The notes beneath the pieces were generated by a model. It saw nothing but the letters and a program-made list of their open reading frames with translations, searched no databases and was not told the origin of the DNA. Positions 8,952 through 22,595 of a stretch of DNA of 64,000 nucleotides are shown here, piece after piece; within the stretch, counting starts at the first letter, position 1, and each line of letters starts with the position of its first letter. Source of the stretch: Archangium lipolyticum (GTDB lineage Bacteria > Myxococcota > Myxococcia > Myxococcales > Myxococcaceae); assembly GCF_024623785.1 (NCBI RefSeq), contig NZ_JANKBZ010000009.1:124001-188000 (forward strand), in the 5' to 3' direction. The translations under genes were made by a program, and so were the position numbers.

Positions 8952-10343
8952 TCAGCCCGTCAGCGGCAGGGAGCAGGCGCGCGTGGCCGAGGGGGTGACA
9001 CCGAGACCGCTCGCGTCGCGCACCACCCAGCCGGCGATGTCCGCCAGGGGACCGCCGGTGACCTCGAGGCCGTCCGGGCCGCGCCGCGCATCCACCTGGC
9101 CCACGTGGACGCAGGCGTGCACGCTCACGCGTGTCCCGGCCGCGCGCTCCCGGGCGCGCCGGTGGAGCTCGCGTGCCGTCTCCAGCAACTCCCAGGGCTC
9201 CGCGCGCGAGGGCTCCTCCAGCATCCGCACGCCCAGCAGCGCCATGCCCGTCTGCACGGCGAGCACGAAGCCCGCGGCGCGCAGGTCCTGCTCCAGCGCA
9301 TCCAGCACCTCGGAGACGGTGACGTAGGCCTCGTCGTCCTCGGCGCCCTCCTCGAGCACCACCTCCGCGTGGAGGGCGAAGGCGCGCAGGCTCCGGCCCA
9401 GGGCCGTCACCCGCTCGGTGGACGAGGGCTGCACCGCCTCCCGCAGCGCCTCGCGGAAGGAGGCCACGTCCGGGTAGCGCCGGTCCGCCTCCTTCTCCAG
9501 GCAGCGCAACACCACCGCGTCCACCGCTGGAGGCACGGACGTCTCGGTGCTCGGCCGGGGCGGTGGGGCCTCCAGGTGCATCCGCTCCACCTCCAGCCGG
9601 TCCTCGGACTGGAAGGGGTAGTGGCCCACCAGCAGTTGGTACAGCAGCACGCCCAGGGCGTAGATGTCCGTGGCCGGGCCGATGGCGCCGCCGCGGAACT
9701 GCTCGGGCGCCATGGCCTGCGAGGTGCCCAGCCGCTGGCCCGCCACCGTCAGGCCCTCCTGCCCCGGCTCGGGGTGGATGAACTTGGCGATGCCGAAGTC
9801 CAACAGCTTCACCACGGGGGGGTCCGCCTCGGACACCACGGCCACGTTGCTCGCCTTGAGGTCGCGGTGCACCACGCCCGCCAGGTGGGCCGCCTCCAGC
9901 GCGGCGCACACCGGCTCCAGGAAGGCCAGGGCCCGCTGCGGTGACAGCCTTCCCCGCTCCTGCAGGAGCTGGCCGAGCGTGCGTCCCGGCAGCAGCTCCA
10001 TCACATAGTAGGGGCTGCCATCCGGCAGCATTCCGAAGTCGTAGACGTCGACGATGTTGGGGTGGCGGATCTGATTGACGACCCGCGCCTCGCGCACGAA
10101 GCGCTGCAACATTTCACCCTGATCGGTCAGGTGCGGGTGCAGCACCTTCACCGCGGCGCGCCGGCCGAGGATGCGGTGTTCAGCTTCGTACACCGCGCCA
10201 TGTCCGCCAGAGGCGAGCACGGCCTTGAGCATGTACTCACCGGCGAGCACTCCCGGGGCGAGCTTCACGCGGGCCGGGGCGTCTTTGGGGGAAGTCCGCT
10301 CGTTGCGCGGGAGGATGTGGAAGGTGCTGTCCGTGTCCGCCAT
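8952..10343 (-). CDS. Ser/Thr protein kinase with C-terminal cyclase-like domain
   Basis: A 463-residue protein. The start at 10343 (MADTDSTFHILP) gives the compact domain order; the frame upstream is low-complexity. The kinase domain spans ~35-310 with glycine loop ASGGHGAVY, Lys66 (AAVKVL), Asp161 in HRDLKASN, Asp182 in DFGIAKF and an APEQ segment. No transmembrane helix is visible, so it is cytoplasmic. Residues ~325-463 (VTVSEVLDALEQDLRAAGF ... VSVHACVHVGQVD ... GGPLADIAGWV) look like a class III nucleotidyl-cyclase homology domain. The metal-binding Asp residues are not evident, so it is probably regulatory or ligand-binding. It is divergent from the FHA/histidine kinase gene, which suggests paired regulation. 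Confidence 0.85.
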   Translation of the reverse strand: MADTDSTFHILPRNERTSPKDAPARVKLAPGVLAGEYMLKAVLASGGHGAVYEAEHRILGRRAAVKVLHPHLTDQGEMLQRFVREARVVNQIRHPNIVDVYDFGMLPDGSPYYVMELLPGRTLGQLLQERGRLSPQRALAFLEPVCAALEAAHLAGVVHRDLKASNVAVVSEADPPVVKLLDFGIAKFIHPEPGQEGLTVAGQRLGTSQAMAPEQFRGGAIGPATDIYALGVLLYQLLVGHYPFQSEDRLEVERMHLEAPPPRPSTETSVPPAVDAVVLRCLEKEADRRYPDVASFREALREAVQPSSTERVTALGRSLRAFALHAEVVLEEGAEDDEAYVTVSEVLDALEQDLRAAGFVLAVQTGMALLGVRMLEEPSRAEPWELLETARELHRRARERAAGTRVSVHACVHVGQVDARRGPDGLEVTGGPLADIAGWVVRDASGLGVTPSATRACSLPLTG

Positions 10344-10547
10344 CACTTCAAGATTATCACCAGGGCAGGAGCTGCTCCGAGCCGGGGGGGGGCTCTGTCG
10401 AGAGGGTGGCACTTCGGCTAGCCTCCGAGGGCTGGGTGTCCAGTGGCGGATGAATGAGCGCGTGGACCCACGACCAGGTGGCGTGCTGGGAACCCCGAGT
10501 CTGCTGGATACTCTCATGACTCAAGAACTCCTGCCTTCGGGAAGAGC

Positions 10548-12850
<2,303 letters not shown>

Positions 12851-12854
<4 letters not shown>

Positions 12855-14677
12855 GAAAGGTGCCGGCGGGACGCGCGGGGGTGGCTCCCGCCCCCCTTCC
12901 GGAAGAGTCCGCGTCCCGCTCGCTGCATGCCGTCTCCGGGACGCCTTCCCCCCTGCCGCCGGCCCCGCGTGAGCTGACGGTACGCGCGCTGGTGATGGGC
13001 GGCCTCATCGGCTCGGTGCTGGCCGTCACCAACGTCTACACGGGCTTGAAGACGGGCCTCTGGGAGTCGGGGTGCGTGCTGTCCTCGCTGCTGGCCTTCG
13101 GGGGCTTGTCGGTGCTCGCCCGGCGGAGCGATTCCCCCTCTCCGCTGGAGACCAACCTCGCCCAGACGACGGCCGTCTCGGTGGGCGCGATGCCCGCCAG
13201 CGCGGGGCTGCTGGGCGCCGTGCCCGCGCTCACGCTCCTGGGGACGCAGCCGCCCGGCTGGGCCGTGGCCCTGTGGGGCGTGGGCCTGGGGACGCTCGGC
13301 GTGCTCTTCGCCTTCTCGCTGCGGCGGCGCCTGCTCGAGGACGAGGCCCTGCCGTTCCCCACCGGCGAGGCCGCCGCGCGGCTCATCTCCACGCTGCACT
13401 CCACGGGCTCCGCCTATGCCGCGCGCGCGCGTGGCCTATGGACGAGTGGTCTCCTCTCCGGGGTGCTCACCTGGCTGAGGGACTCGAGCCAGCTCGTCCC
13501 CCCGATGTCCCTGCTGCCCGCGACGACACGGGTGGGCGGGATGGGGCCGGAGACCCTGTTGTTGGGCATGGCGTGGAACCCGATGCTGCTGGGCATCGGC
13601 GTGCTGGTGGGGCTCCAGGCGGGGTTGAGCATCCTGCTGGGCTCGCTCGTGGCGTGGTTGGGGCTGGCGCCCTGGCTGGTGCGCGAGGGGATGGCGACGG
13701 GGGCCAACCCGGACGCCCTGCGCGAGTCCCTCTCCGCGTGGCTGCTCTGGCCCGGCGTGGGGTTGATGGTGGGCGCGGCGGCCACGTCCATCGCCTCCCA
13801 GGTGCGTGCCCTCCCGGCGGTGCTCGCGGACTTGAAGGGACTGGGACGGTACGGTGAGGGCTGGGAGGCCACGGCCAGCCAGTGGGTGGCGAGGGCGGTG
13901 CTCCCGGCCATCCTCCTCACCGGGGCCATGGGGTGGTTCGCCTTCCAGCTGAGCCCGCTCTACTTCCTCCTGGCGCTGGTGCTGGCCCTGCCGTTGTGCG
14001 CGGTGTGTGCCCGCGCGACGGGCCAGACGGACATCGCGCCCATCAGCCCCGTGGGACAGTTCGCGCAGGGGGCCTTCGGCATGCTGGCGCCGCCGCTGCC
14101 GGGCCTCAACGTCTCGGCCGGCGCGGTGGTGTCCGGTGCCGCCTCGCACGCCAGCGGCAGCCTCTGGTCGCTCCAGGCCGGGCGCCTGCTGGGGACGAGC
14201 GCCTCCCGGCAGCTCCTCGTGCAGCTCTCCGGCCTGCTGCTGGGCGCCGCCGTGGCCCTGCCCACCTACCACCTGCTGGTGTCCGCGCACGGGCTGGACT
14301 CCCAGGCGCTGCCCGTGCCCACGGCGCGCCAGTTCAAGGCCGTGGCGGAGCTCCTCACCTCGCGAGGGCTGGAGGGGCTGCCCCGCTCCTCCACGCTGGC
14401 CACCGGGGTGGCCTTCGCCCTCGGTGTCGCGTTGTCGGCGGCGGCCCGCGGGCGGCTGGCGCGCCTGCTGCCCTCGGCGGCGGCCATGGGCCTTGGCTTC
14501 CTCCTGCCCGTCTCCTACGTGGTGACGCTCTGCCTGGGCACGCTGCTGGCCGCGCTCGTGGGGTGGCTGCGGCCCTCCACCGCCCAGACGGTGCAGTCCG
14601 CGGCCGCGGGCGCCATCGTCGGCGAGTCCCTCGTGGGCGTGCTCGTCTCGGCGTTGAGCCTCATGCGGCAGGGCTGA
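12851..14677 (+). CDS. OPT-family oligopeptide transporter
   Basis: A 608-residue inner-membrane protein with about 14 hydrophobic segments. Typical OPT motifs include LTVRALVMGGLIGSVLAVTNVYTGLKTG near the N-terminus and GQTDIAPISPVGQFAQ and LNVSAGAVVSGAASHASGSLW in the middle. OPT transporters import peptides or metal-chelate peptides by proton symport. It is translationally coupled to the hybrid kinase (ATGA overlap), an arrangement that hints the kinase senses availability of the transported compound. Its 3' end overlaps the convergent giant kinase gene by 17 bases. Confidence 0.85.
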
Positions 14678-17600
14678 AGCGAGCCCGCTCCAGGCTGCGC
14701 TGGATCCGTCCCCGCATGACGTTGGGGATGGTGTCGGCGCGGCGCAGTGCCTCCTCCAGCATGCGCACGGCCGCCGTCCGCTCTCCCCTGCGCAGCCAGG
14801 CGAGCCCCCGCAGCTCCAGCACCTCCAGCGGCTCCTGCTCCACCGAGCACTCGGCGGAGCGGGCCAGCAGCGCGTCCCACTCCTCGGGCGTGGCGGCACG
14901 CGTGGCCAGCTCCACGGCGGAGAAGATGACCTCCTCCGAGGGGCTGAACTCCGCGCCGCTCTGCTTGAGCGTCTGGCGGATGTCCGTCAGCAGCTCGCGC
15001 GCCCGCTCGTCCTGCCCGAGGTAGGCCAGCGCACGCGCCTGCAGCAGCAGCGCCCAGGGCCGTGGCGCCATCTCCGGGTGGTGCCGCTCCAGCTCGATGG
15101 CGCGGGCGATGTGGGGCGCCGCCGCCTCCGCGTCTCCCGCCTGGTAGAGCAGCTCGCCCATGTTGTGCTCGGCGAAGTACTCCCAGCCCACCATGCCCAG
15201 CTCGCGCCCCAGGTGCATGAAGCGCACCTGGTCCCGCATGGCGCCCTGGAAGTCATTGCGCGCCACCCACAGGTTGCGGCGGTTGTTGATGGCGCTGCCC
15301 AGGTGCAGCCGGTCTCCGCGCTCGGTGCACTCGGCGATGACCTCCTCGAAGATGCGCTCCGCCTCGTCGATGCGGCCCAGGTTGGGCAGGATGACGCCGA
15401 GCAGCAGCTGGGCCACCACCAGCGATTCGTACCCCGCGTCACCCAGCTTGCGCGCGCGCTCGGCCGCCTCCTGCAGGGGCTCGCAGCACTCCTCCCACTG
15501 GCCGTTGCGGAACTGCGCGCGTCCCAGGCCCAGCAGCAGCCGGACCTGGAGCAGCGGCGACTTCAGGTTCCTGGCGAAGGCCAGCTCCTGGGCCGCGTAC
15601 ACCCGCTCCTCGGAGCGGCCGTAGTCGTTGATCCAGTCATAGGCCATGGCCTCGTCCAGCAGCAGGTCCACCTCGTCGTTGAGGGTCTCGAGCTGCTTCG
15701 CCAGCTCGCGCGCCGCGGCGAAGTCCGCCAGCGAGTCCTCGTAGCGCCCCACGCGGTAGCGCATGAGTCCGCGTCCCCGGAGCACGGTGAGACGGCGCCG
15801 CCAGTCCTCGGCGTCCAGCAGCTCCAGCGCGCGGGTATAGGTGGACTCGGCCTCGAGGTACGCGTGCCGGCCGCGCGCGGACTCGGCCAGGTCGATGTAG
15901 AGGGCGGCGGCCTCGTCGCGCAGGCCCGCGGCGGCGGCGTGCAGGGCCAGGCGCGGCAGGCGCTGGCGCTCGGCGGCACCGGCGTCGCTCAGGTAGAAGC
16001 GGAAGGCGGCGCGGTGGATGCGCACCCGGTCTCCCTCGGGCAACGCGCGCTCCACCGTGGCGCGCAGCAGCTCGTTGCGGAAGCTGATGCCTTCCTGGCG
16101 GTGCGACACCAGCAGGCCCAGGTCCAACAGCCGGCGCGTGGCGTGCCGGGGGTCCAACGGGAAGTCCGCCGCGCCCCCGTCCTCCTCCAGCGCGTGCACC
16201 ACGCCCTCGGCCTCGGCGGCGGTGAAGTCCGGGCCGAGCAGCGCGCACAGCCGGGCATGCGCCGCCAGCTCCACCGGCAGCGCGCCCAGCTCGCGGTCCG
16301 CCAGCCAGTCCACCAGCTGCATCTCCGGCATGCGGTCCAGCTCGTCCGTGGCGAGGTACCAGCTGCCGCCGCTGGCGCGCTGGCGCACGAGCCCCAGGCG
16401 CTTGAGGCCCCGCACCAGCTCCACGAGGAAGAGGGGGACGTGCTGGGCCCGCTCGGTGATGCGCTCGAGCGCGGCGGCGGGGATGTTCTCCGCGGGGCGC
16501 AGCAGCGTGCGGCACAGCTCCATCGCGCTGGGAGGGGACAGGGGCCCCAGGGGCATCACGTGGCGGCGGGCGGCGCGCGTGCCCCAGGAGGGACGCAGGC
16601 GTTCGAAGCCCGGACGCGCGAGCACGCACACCCAGAGGGGGATGCGGGACTCGGCGAGCGCGGCGTACTCCAGCGCGTCCAGCGCCGTCTCCTCGGCGTG
16701 GTGCGCGTCGTCGAGGAGGAGGCACAGGTGCTGGCGGCGGGCGCGCGCGGCCAGCAGCTCACCCGCGGCGCGCATGGCCAGCGAGCGGAGGGCGCCAGGT
16801 GCCGCGGCCCAGCTCTGCAACTCGGCGGCACCGGGGGCGAGCCACCCCAGGGTGGAGGCCACGCCGGGCCACAGCTCGGTGGCCAGCTGGGAGCCCAGCA
16901 GCTCGAAGCAGGCGGCGCGGCCCTCCTCCTCGGAGCCCGTCTGGTCCGATTCGCCGCGGAAGTCGTACAGCGCGCCGCGCAGCACCATGCGCAACGTGCC
17001 CTCGGGGTCACCCTGCACCGGCTCGCGGGCGCGCCAGGCGGCCACGCGCGTGTGGGGCAGGGCCACCTGGAGCTGCTGCGCGAGGGCGGCGCTCAGGTGC
17101 GTCTTGCCGTGGCCCCGGTCCCCCAGCACCGTCACCAGCGTGGGCGCGCCCTCCACCAGCGCCAGGCCCGCGCTCTCCATCAGCTCGGCCAGCTCGTTGC
17201 CGCGGCCCACCAGCACCGCGCTGCCGTGCTGGAGGATGGTGACGTCCTCGCGCCCGGTGGCGGTGGGCGCGCGCCGGAGGATGCCCTCGCGGCCCGAGAG
17301 CGGCTCGCACGGGAGCTCCGGCAGCGCCTCCGCCGCCGCGGTGGTGAGCAGCAGGGTGGAGGGGTCATCGTCCGTGGGGTAGCGATCCTTCCGGGCGAAG
17401 ATGGGGCCGAGGTAGCGCGCGGGGCCGCCGGGGCGGCGCTGCACCATCACCGAGGCCACGTCCACCAGCGCGGCGGACGCGAGGTTCTGCGCGGCGAGGC
17501 CCTCGGCGGCCTGCCGGGCGCGCTGCACGGGGTTCTCCCCGACGTCCGGGTCGAAGGCGCCGGCGAAGCGCGTGCCCTCGTGGAAGGCCATCTGCCCGCC

Positions 17601-18683
17601 GAAGCTGGCGAGCGTCTTCTGCACGGTGACGGGGTTGGCACCGGAGCGGAAGAAGAGCACCGCGACGGAGCGCCGCACGGGCGCGGCCGGCGGAGCCTTC
17701 TCCTGTGCGCGCGGGAGGGGGGCGGCGGAGGGCTGGGCGCTGGCCAGGGCCTCCTGGAGCGCGAGCCGCAGCGCGTCCACGGTGTCGTAGCGGCGGGCGC
17801 GCTCCTTGGTGAGACAGCGCAGCACCACCTGCTCGAGCGCGGCGGGCACGGGCGCCAGCTCCGAGGGGCGCAGGGGCCGGCGCGCCAGGTGCGCGTGGAT
17901 GACGTCGGCCGGGGTGCCGAAGAAGGGCGGCCGGCCGGTGAGCATCTCGTAGAAGAGGACACCCAGGGAGTAGATGTCCGAGCGCACGTCCAGGCCGGAG
18001 TCGCCCGAGCACTGCTCCGGGGACATGTACTCGGCGGTGCCCGCGAAGGAGTCACCGATGGGGGGCGTGGGCTCCTCGGCGGAGGAGGGAGCGGGAGCGC
18101 TCACGGGCCGCGAGAGACCGAAGTCGAAGAAGCCGGCGGCGCGCGCGGAGTCGTCGAGGAAGACGTTCTCCGGCTTGAGGTCGCCGTGGAGGAAGCCGCG
18201 GGCGTGCACCACCGCGAGCGCGTCCAGCAGCACCTGGGCGCGCGAGGCGTACTCCGCCACGGGCATGGGGCCGGACAGCCGGGCCAGACGCTGCGCCAGG
18301 GTGGGGTGCGCGATGAACTGCATGACGAGGTACGGCGCGCCCTCGGGCAGGACGCCCGTCCCGTGCACGGCGGGCACGGTGGGCGGGCCGATGATGCGCA
18401 ACACCTCGGTCTCGCGGGCCAGCTGGGTGCGCGCCAGGGGCACCTCGGGGTGGGCCACCTTGATGGCCACGTGCAGGCCGTCGCTCTCGCGCCGCGCGGA
18501 GTAGAGGATGCCGAAGCCGCCACGCGCCACCTCGCTCTCCAGCGTGTAGCCGGGAATGGCGAGGGCTGGAGTCATCCTCTCGCGCCCCGCGGACGGGGCG
18601 TCGGTGGGGGTGGCTCCTCGGGGACAGTGCGCGTGGGTCCCCTCCCAACGCTGCCCGCATGTCACACAACGCGGCACGTTCAC
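14661..18683 (-). CDS. Giant Ser/Thr kinase fused to ATPase and TPR-like region
   Basis: A 1340-residue cytoplasmic protein. GTG 18683 is preferred over the ATG at 18575 because it adds a zinc-ribbon-like CVTCGQR...HC motif (Cys6, 9, 20) common at the start of myxobacterial kinases. The kinase domain is ~45-310 with Lys75, a catalytic loop reading HGDLKPEN (Arg of HRD replaced by Gly, Asp168 kept) and DFG at 187-189. Residues ~335-475 are cyclase-like. An AAA/STAND-type ATPase follows with Walker A GDRGHGKT (521-528) and Walker B CLLLDDAHH. The C-terminal ~400 residues are helical repeats, TPR-like. The architecture resembles PknK/STAND signalling kinases. Target unknown. Confidence 0.88.
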   Translation of the reverse strand: MNVPRCVTCGQRWEGTHAHCPRGATPTDAPSAGRERMTPALAIPGYTLESEVARGGFGILYSARRESDGLHVAIKVAHPEVPLARTQLARETEVLRIIGPPTVPAVHGTGVLPEGAPYLVMQFIAHPTLAQRLARLSGPMPVAEYASRAQVLLDALAVVHARGFLHGDLKPENVFLDDSARAAGFFDFGLSRPVSAPAPSSAEEPTPPIGDSFAGTAEYMSPEQCSGDSGLDVRSDIYSLGVLFYEMLTGRPPFFGTPADVIHAHLARRPLRPSELAPVPAALEQVVLRCLTKERARRYDTVDALRLALQEALASAQPSAAPLPRAQEKAPPAAPVRRSVAVLFFRSGANPVTVQKTLASFGGQMAFHEGTRFAGAFDPDVGENPVQRARQAAEGLAAQNLASAALVDVASVMVQRRPGGPARYLGPIFARKDRYPTDDDPSTLLLTTAAAEALPELPCEPLSGREGILRRAPTATGREDVTILQHGSAVLVGRGNELAELMESAGLALVEGAPTLVTVLGDRGHGKTHLSAALAQQLQVALPHTRVAAWRAREPVQGDPEGTLRMVLRGALYDFRGESDQTGSEEEGRAACFELLGSQLATELWPGVASTLGWLAPGAAELQSWAAAPGALRSLAMRAAGELLAARARRQHLCLLLDDAHHAEETALDALEYAALAESRIPLWVCVLARPGFERLRPSWGTRAARRHVMPLGPLSPPSAMELCRTLLRPAENIPAAALERITERAQHVPLFLVELVRGLKRLGLVRQRASGGSWYLATDELDRMPEMQLVDWLADRELGALPVELAAHARLCALLGPDFTAAEAEGVVHALEEDGGAADFPLDPRHATRRLLDLGLLVSHRQEGISFRNELLRATVERALPEGDRVRIHRAAFRFYLSDAGAAERQRLPRLALHAAAAGLRDEAAALYIDLAESARGRHAYLEAESTYTRALELLDAEDWRRRLTVLRGRGLMRYRVGRYEDSLADFAAARELAKQLETLNDEVDLLLDEAMAYDWINDYGRSEERVYAAQELAFARNLKSPLLQVRLLLGLGRAQFRNGQWEECCEPLQEAAERARKLGDAGYESLVVAQLLLGVILPNLGRIDEAERIFEEVIAECTERGDRLHLGSAINNRRNLWVARNDFQGAMRDQVRFMHLGRELGMVGWEYFAEHNMGELLYQAGDAEAAAPHIARAIELERHHPEMAPRPWALLLQARALAYLGQDERARELLTDIRQTLKQSGAEFSPSEEVIFSAVELATRAATPEEWDALLARSAECSVEQEPLEVLELRGLAWLRRGERTAAVRMLEEALRRADTIPNVMRGRIQRSLERARFSPAA

Positions 18684-18950
18684 AATCTATCGCAACCCCA
18701 GCGGGTTTCCCCTACACGACCCGACTTCCATGCGTCCGGGCACGCGCGCCTGGGGAACTTTCCAGTGGAGGGGACCGGCAGGCGGGCAGGCACGCCGGAG
18801 AACCCGGGTTTTTCCGGGGGCACGAGGAGGGAGAAGGTGTGCTCCGTGCCCAGGTGTAGGCAGGCAGGCGAGACACCTTGCACCGGGCGGGGGGCGGCTC
18901 CACCTACAGGAGGTCGGACCCTTCGTTGTCCAACGTCTGGAGGAGTCCTC

Positions 18951-19178
18951 GTGAAGCTTCCTTTCTCCCCGTTCCTCCTGGGTTACGGCGCGGGGGCCTG
19001 CACGGTGTTGCTCGGCAAGCGGCTGCGTCCCCTGCTGCTGGAGCTGGCCACCGTCCTCTACCGCCTCACGGATGCGGTGGTGGTGAAGGCGACGATGAAG
19101 CAGGAGGACCTGGCGAACCTGCTGGCCGAGGCCCGGGTGCGCGCGCGCCACACCTCCGAGCCGGCGGCTCGCGGATAG
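18951..19178 (+). CDS. Small DUF5132-like protein
   Basis: A 75-residue protein starting at GTG 18951 behind an excellent CTGGAGGAG Shine-Dalgarno. The N-terminal half has a hydrophobic Gly-rich segment (FLLGYGAGACTVLLG); the C-terminal half is an amphipathic helix ending QEDLANLLAEARVRAR. The pattern matches small DUF5132-type proteins as I recall them, whose function is unknown. It is divergent from the giant kinase gene across ~270 bases that hold no other visible gene. Confidence 0.6.
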   Translation: MKLPFSPFLLGYGAGACTVLLGKRLRPLLLELATVLYRLTDAVVVKATMKQEDLANLLAEARVRARHTSEPAARG

Positions 19179-19263
19179 TTTTTTTGACCCGAAAAAAAGA
19201 CTTCTTGCCTCTAGCCCTCCTAAACCGGGAAAGCTCTCGAATTCCCGAAAATGGAGCCGGCTC

Positions 19264-21174
19264 GTGGCCCTCGATTCATCTTCGCTCGCGGCATGGAAGC
19301 GCCTGACGACGTCCGCCCTGACACTCGGGGTGCTCGTCGCCGGGACGGTCACCTCGGCCGCGCCGAGCGCGCAGGTCATCTGGAGCTCCGAGAAGGACCC
19401 GGGCAGCGGCAGCTGGTTCGGAGGTCCTCAGTCCATTCCCTACGCGCTGAGCCAGCAGCTCAACATCGCCCTGACGAGCCCGACGACCACGGCGGCCACG
19501 ACGCTGGCGGTGGACCCCACGGTGCAACACCAGACCATGCTAGGCATCGGCACGTCGATGGAGGAGTCGACGGTCTTCAACCTCTCCCGCATGTCGCTGG
19601 CGAAGCGCACGGAGGTGCTGAAGCGGCTGGTGGATCCCTCCACCGGGGCGGGCATCAACCTGCTGCGCATCACCTTCGGTGCCTCGGACTTCACCAGCCG
19701 GCAGTTCTACACGTACGACGACAGGCCGGCGGGGCAGACGGATCCCAACCTCACGTACTTCTCCATCCAGAAGGACATTGATTACAACATCGTCTCCACG
19801 CTCAAGCAGGCGCTGGCGCTCAACCCGAACCTGAAGATCTTCGCCAGCCCGTGGAGCCCGCCCGCCTGGATGAAGGACAACGGCAGCCTGATCGGCGGCA
19901 AGCTGCTGTCGCAATACATCCCGAACCTGGCGGTGTACTACCGCAAGGCCATCCAGGCCTACCAGGCGCAGGGCATCCCCATCTACGCGCTGACGGTCCA
20001 GAACGAGCCCCTGTACACGGCGCCGGACTATCCCAGCGCGTCCGTGGATCCGGCGCAGGAGAAGCAGCTCATCCTCGCCCTGAAGAACGAGCTGAACGCT
20101 CACGGCCTGAGCACCCGCATCTGGGCGTATGACCACAACTTCGATTCGGCGTGGTCCTACGTCCCCACCATCCTGGACGACGCCACGTCGAACGCGGCGG
20201 TGGAGGGCGTGGCCTTCCACGACTACGCGGGTGACCCCAGCATCATGACGCAGGTGCGCAACGCCTACCCGAGCAAGAACATCTACCTGACCGAGCGTTC
20301 GGTCTGGGGGACGAGCGGGGCGGACCGGATGGCGCAGTACTTCCGCAACTGGGCGGCTGGCTACAACGCCTGGGTGACGATGCTGGACAGCAACATCCAG
20401 CCCGAGAAATGGACCGGAACGCCCGGCCCCACGATGCTCATCCAGAGCGCCTCCACCCATGACACGTACTGGGCGCTCCCCGAGTACTACCTGATCGCCC
20501 AGTACTCCAAGTACGTGAAGCCGGGCGCGAAGCGCATCTCCAGCAGCTACGGCTCGGCCAGCACGGTGACGAACGTGTCCTTCCTCAACCCGGACAACAC
20601 CGTCGTGTCCGTCGTCATCAACCAGACCGCCTCGAGCCAGAGGTTCAAGCTCTCTTCCGAGGGCTGGGAGCTGCTCGCCACGCTGCCGGCGAAGACCGTG
20701 GGCACCTATACGTGGCTGCGCGAGAGCTCCGGCACGGCGCCGAACCTGCTCGCCAACCCCGGGCTCGAGGCCGACGGAACCCTCACCGGCTGGAACGCCG
20801 AGTGGCACAGCGGCGAGCTGGCGCACAAGGTGGACACGGACTACCCGTACACGGGCAATTACAAGCTCACCCACTACGCGCCCTCGGCCTATCAGCAGAT
20901 CACCGGTCAGGGATTGAACGTGGCGAACGGCACCTACCGGGCCAGTGTCTGGGTTCGCTCCAGCGGTGGCCAGCGGGTGCTGCGCCTGTACGCGAAGAGC
21001 CATGGCTCGGCGGAGGTGACCGCGGAGATCGGCTCGGGCGTCGTCTCGGGCTGGACGAAGTACACCATCAACAGCATCCAGGTCACCTCCGGCTACATCG
21101 AGGTGGGCGTCTACAGCGATGCCCAGGCCCAGAACTGGGCGGCCTTCGATCAATTCGAGCTCGTCAAGCAGTGA
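19264..21174 (+). CDS. Secreted GH30-family glycosidase with C-terminal carbohydrate-binding domain
   Basis: A 636-residue protein starting at GTG 19264, with a signal peptide (LTTSALTLGVLVAGTVTSAAPSA). The catalytic (beta/alpha)8 domain shows the GH30 acid/base Glu248 in VQNEP and nucleophile Glu344 in LTERS, plus SPWSPPAWMK. A small beta domain follows. Residues ~490-636 (NLLANPGLEADGTLTGWN ... AFDQFELVKQ) form a jelly-roll carbohydrate-binding module. GH30 members hydrolyse beta-1,6-glucan, glucosylceramide or xylan. The downstream GH16 enzyme, 29 bases away, suggests attack on fungal beta-1,3/1,6-glucan. It probably acts outside the cell in predation or scavenging. Confidence 0.88.
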   Translation: MALDSSSLAAWKRLTTSALTLGVLVAGTVTSAAPSAQVIWSSEKDPGSGSWFGGPQSIPYALSQQLNIALTSPTTTAATTLAVDPTVQHQTMLGIGTSMEESTVFNLSRMSLAKRTEVLKRLVDPSTGAGINLLRITFGASDFTSRQFYTYDDRPAGQTDPNLTYFSIQKDIDYNIVSTLKQALALNPNLKIFASPWSPPAWMKDNGSLIGGKLLSQYIPNLAVYYRKAIQAYQAQGIPIYALTVQNEPLYTAPDYPSASVDPAQEKQLILALKNELNAHGLSTRIWAYDHNFDSAWSYVPTILDDATSNAAVEGVAFHDYAGDPSIMTQVRNAYPSKNIYLTERSVWGTSGADRMAQYFRNWAAGYNAWVTMLDSNIQPEKWTGTPGPTMLIQSASTHDTYWALPEYYLIAQYSKYVKPGAKRISSSYGSASTVTNVSFLNPDNTVVSVVINQTASSQRFKLSSEGWELLATLPAKTVGTYTWLRESSGTAPNLLANPGLEADGTLTGWNAEWHSGELAHKVDTDYPYTGNYKLTHYAPSAYQQITGQGLNVANGTYRASVWVRSSGGQRVLRLYAKSHGSAEVTAEIGSGVVSGWTKYTINSIQVTSGYIEVGVYSDAQAQNWAAFDQFELVKQ

Positions 21175-21203
21175 ATCCCGGTTACCGGTGAAAGGAACGT
21201 CGT

Positions 21204-22532
<1,329 letters not shown>

Positions 22533-22546
22533 ACGGGTGATCGCAC

Positions 22547-22584
22547 GCGGCGGGTGGGTGGAGGAGTCCCTCCCCTCCCGCCGC
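22547..22584. terminator. Bidirectional terminator hairpin
   Basis: GCGGCGGG (22547-22554) pairs with CCCGCCGC (22577-22584), with further G/C-rich pairing inside. It sits between the convergent stops of the GH16 gene (22532) and the peptidase gene (22596). Confidence 0.6.
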
Positions 22585-22595
22585 GGGTCCCTCCC

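Noticed and set aside
15078..19178. A very long open frame on the plus strand (over 1300 codons)
   Set aside because: It is antisense to the kinase/ATPase gene. In GC-rich DNA such shadow frames are long because stops are rare, and its translation is low-complexity. Only its last 76 codons (18951-19178) are a real gene with its own Shine-Dalgarno.
19179..19200. T7/A7 inverted repeat after the DUF5132-like gene as a terminator
   Set aside because: An A/T-only stem is too weak to call an intrinsic terminator. It may be part of an AT-rich promoter for the GH30 gene instead.
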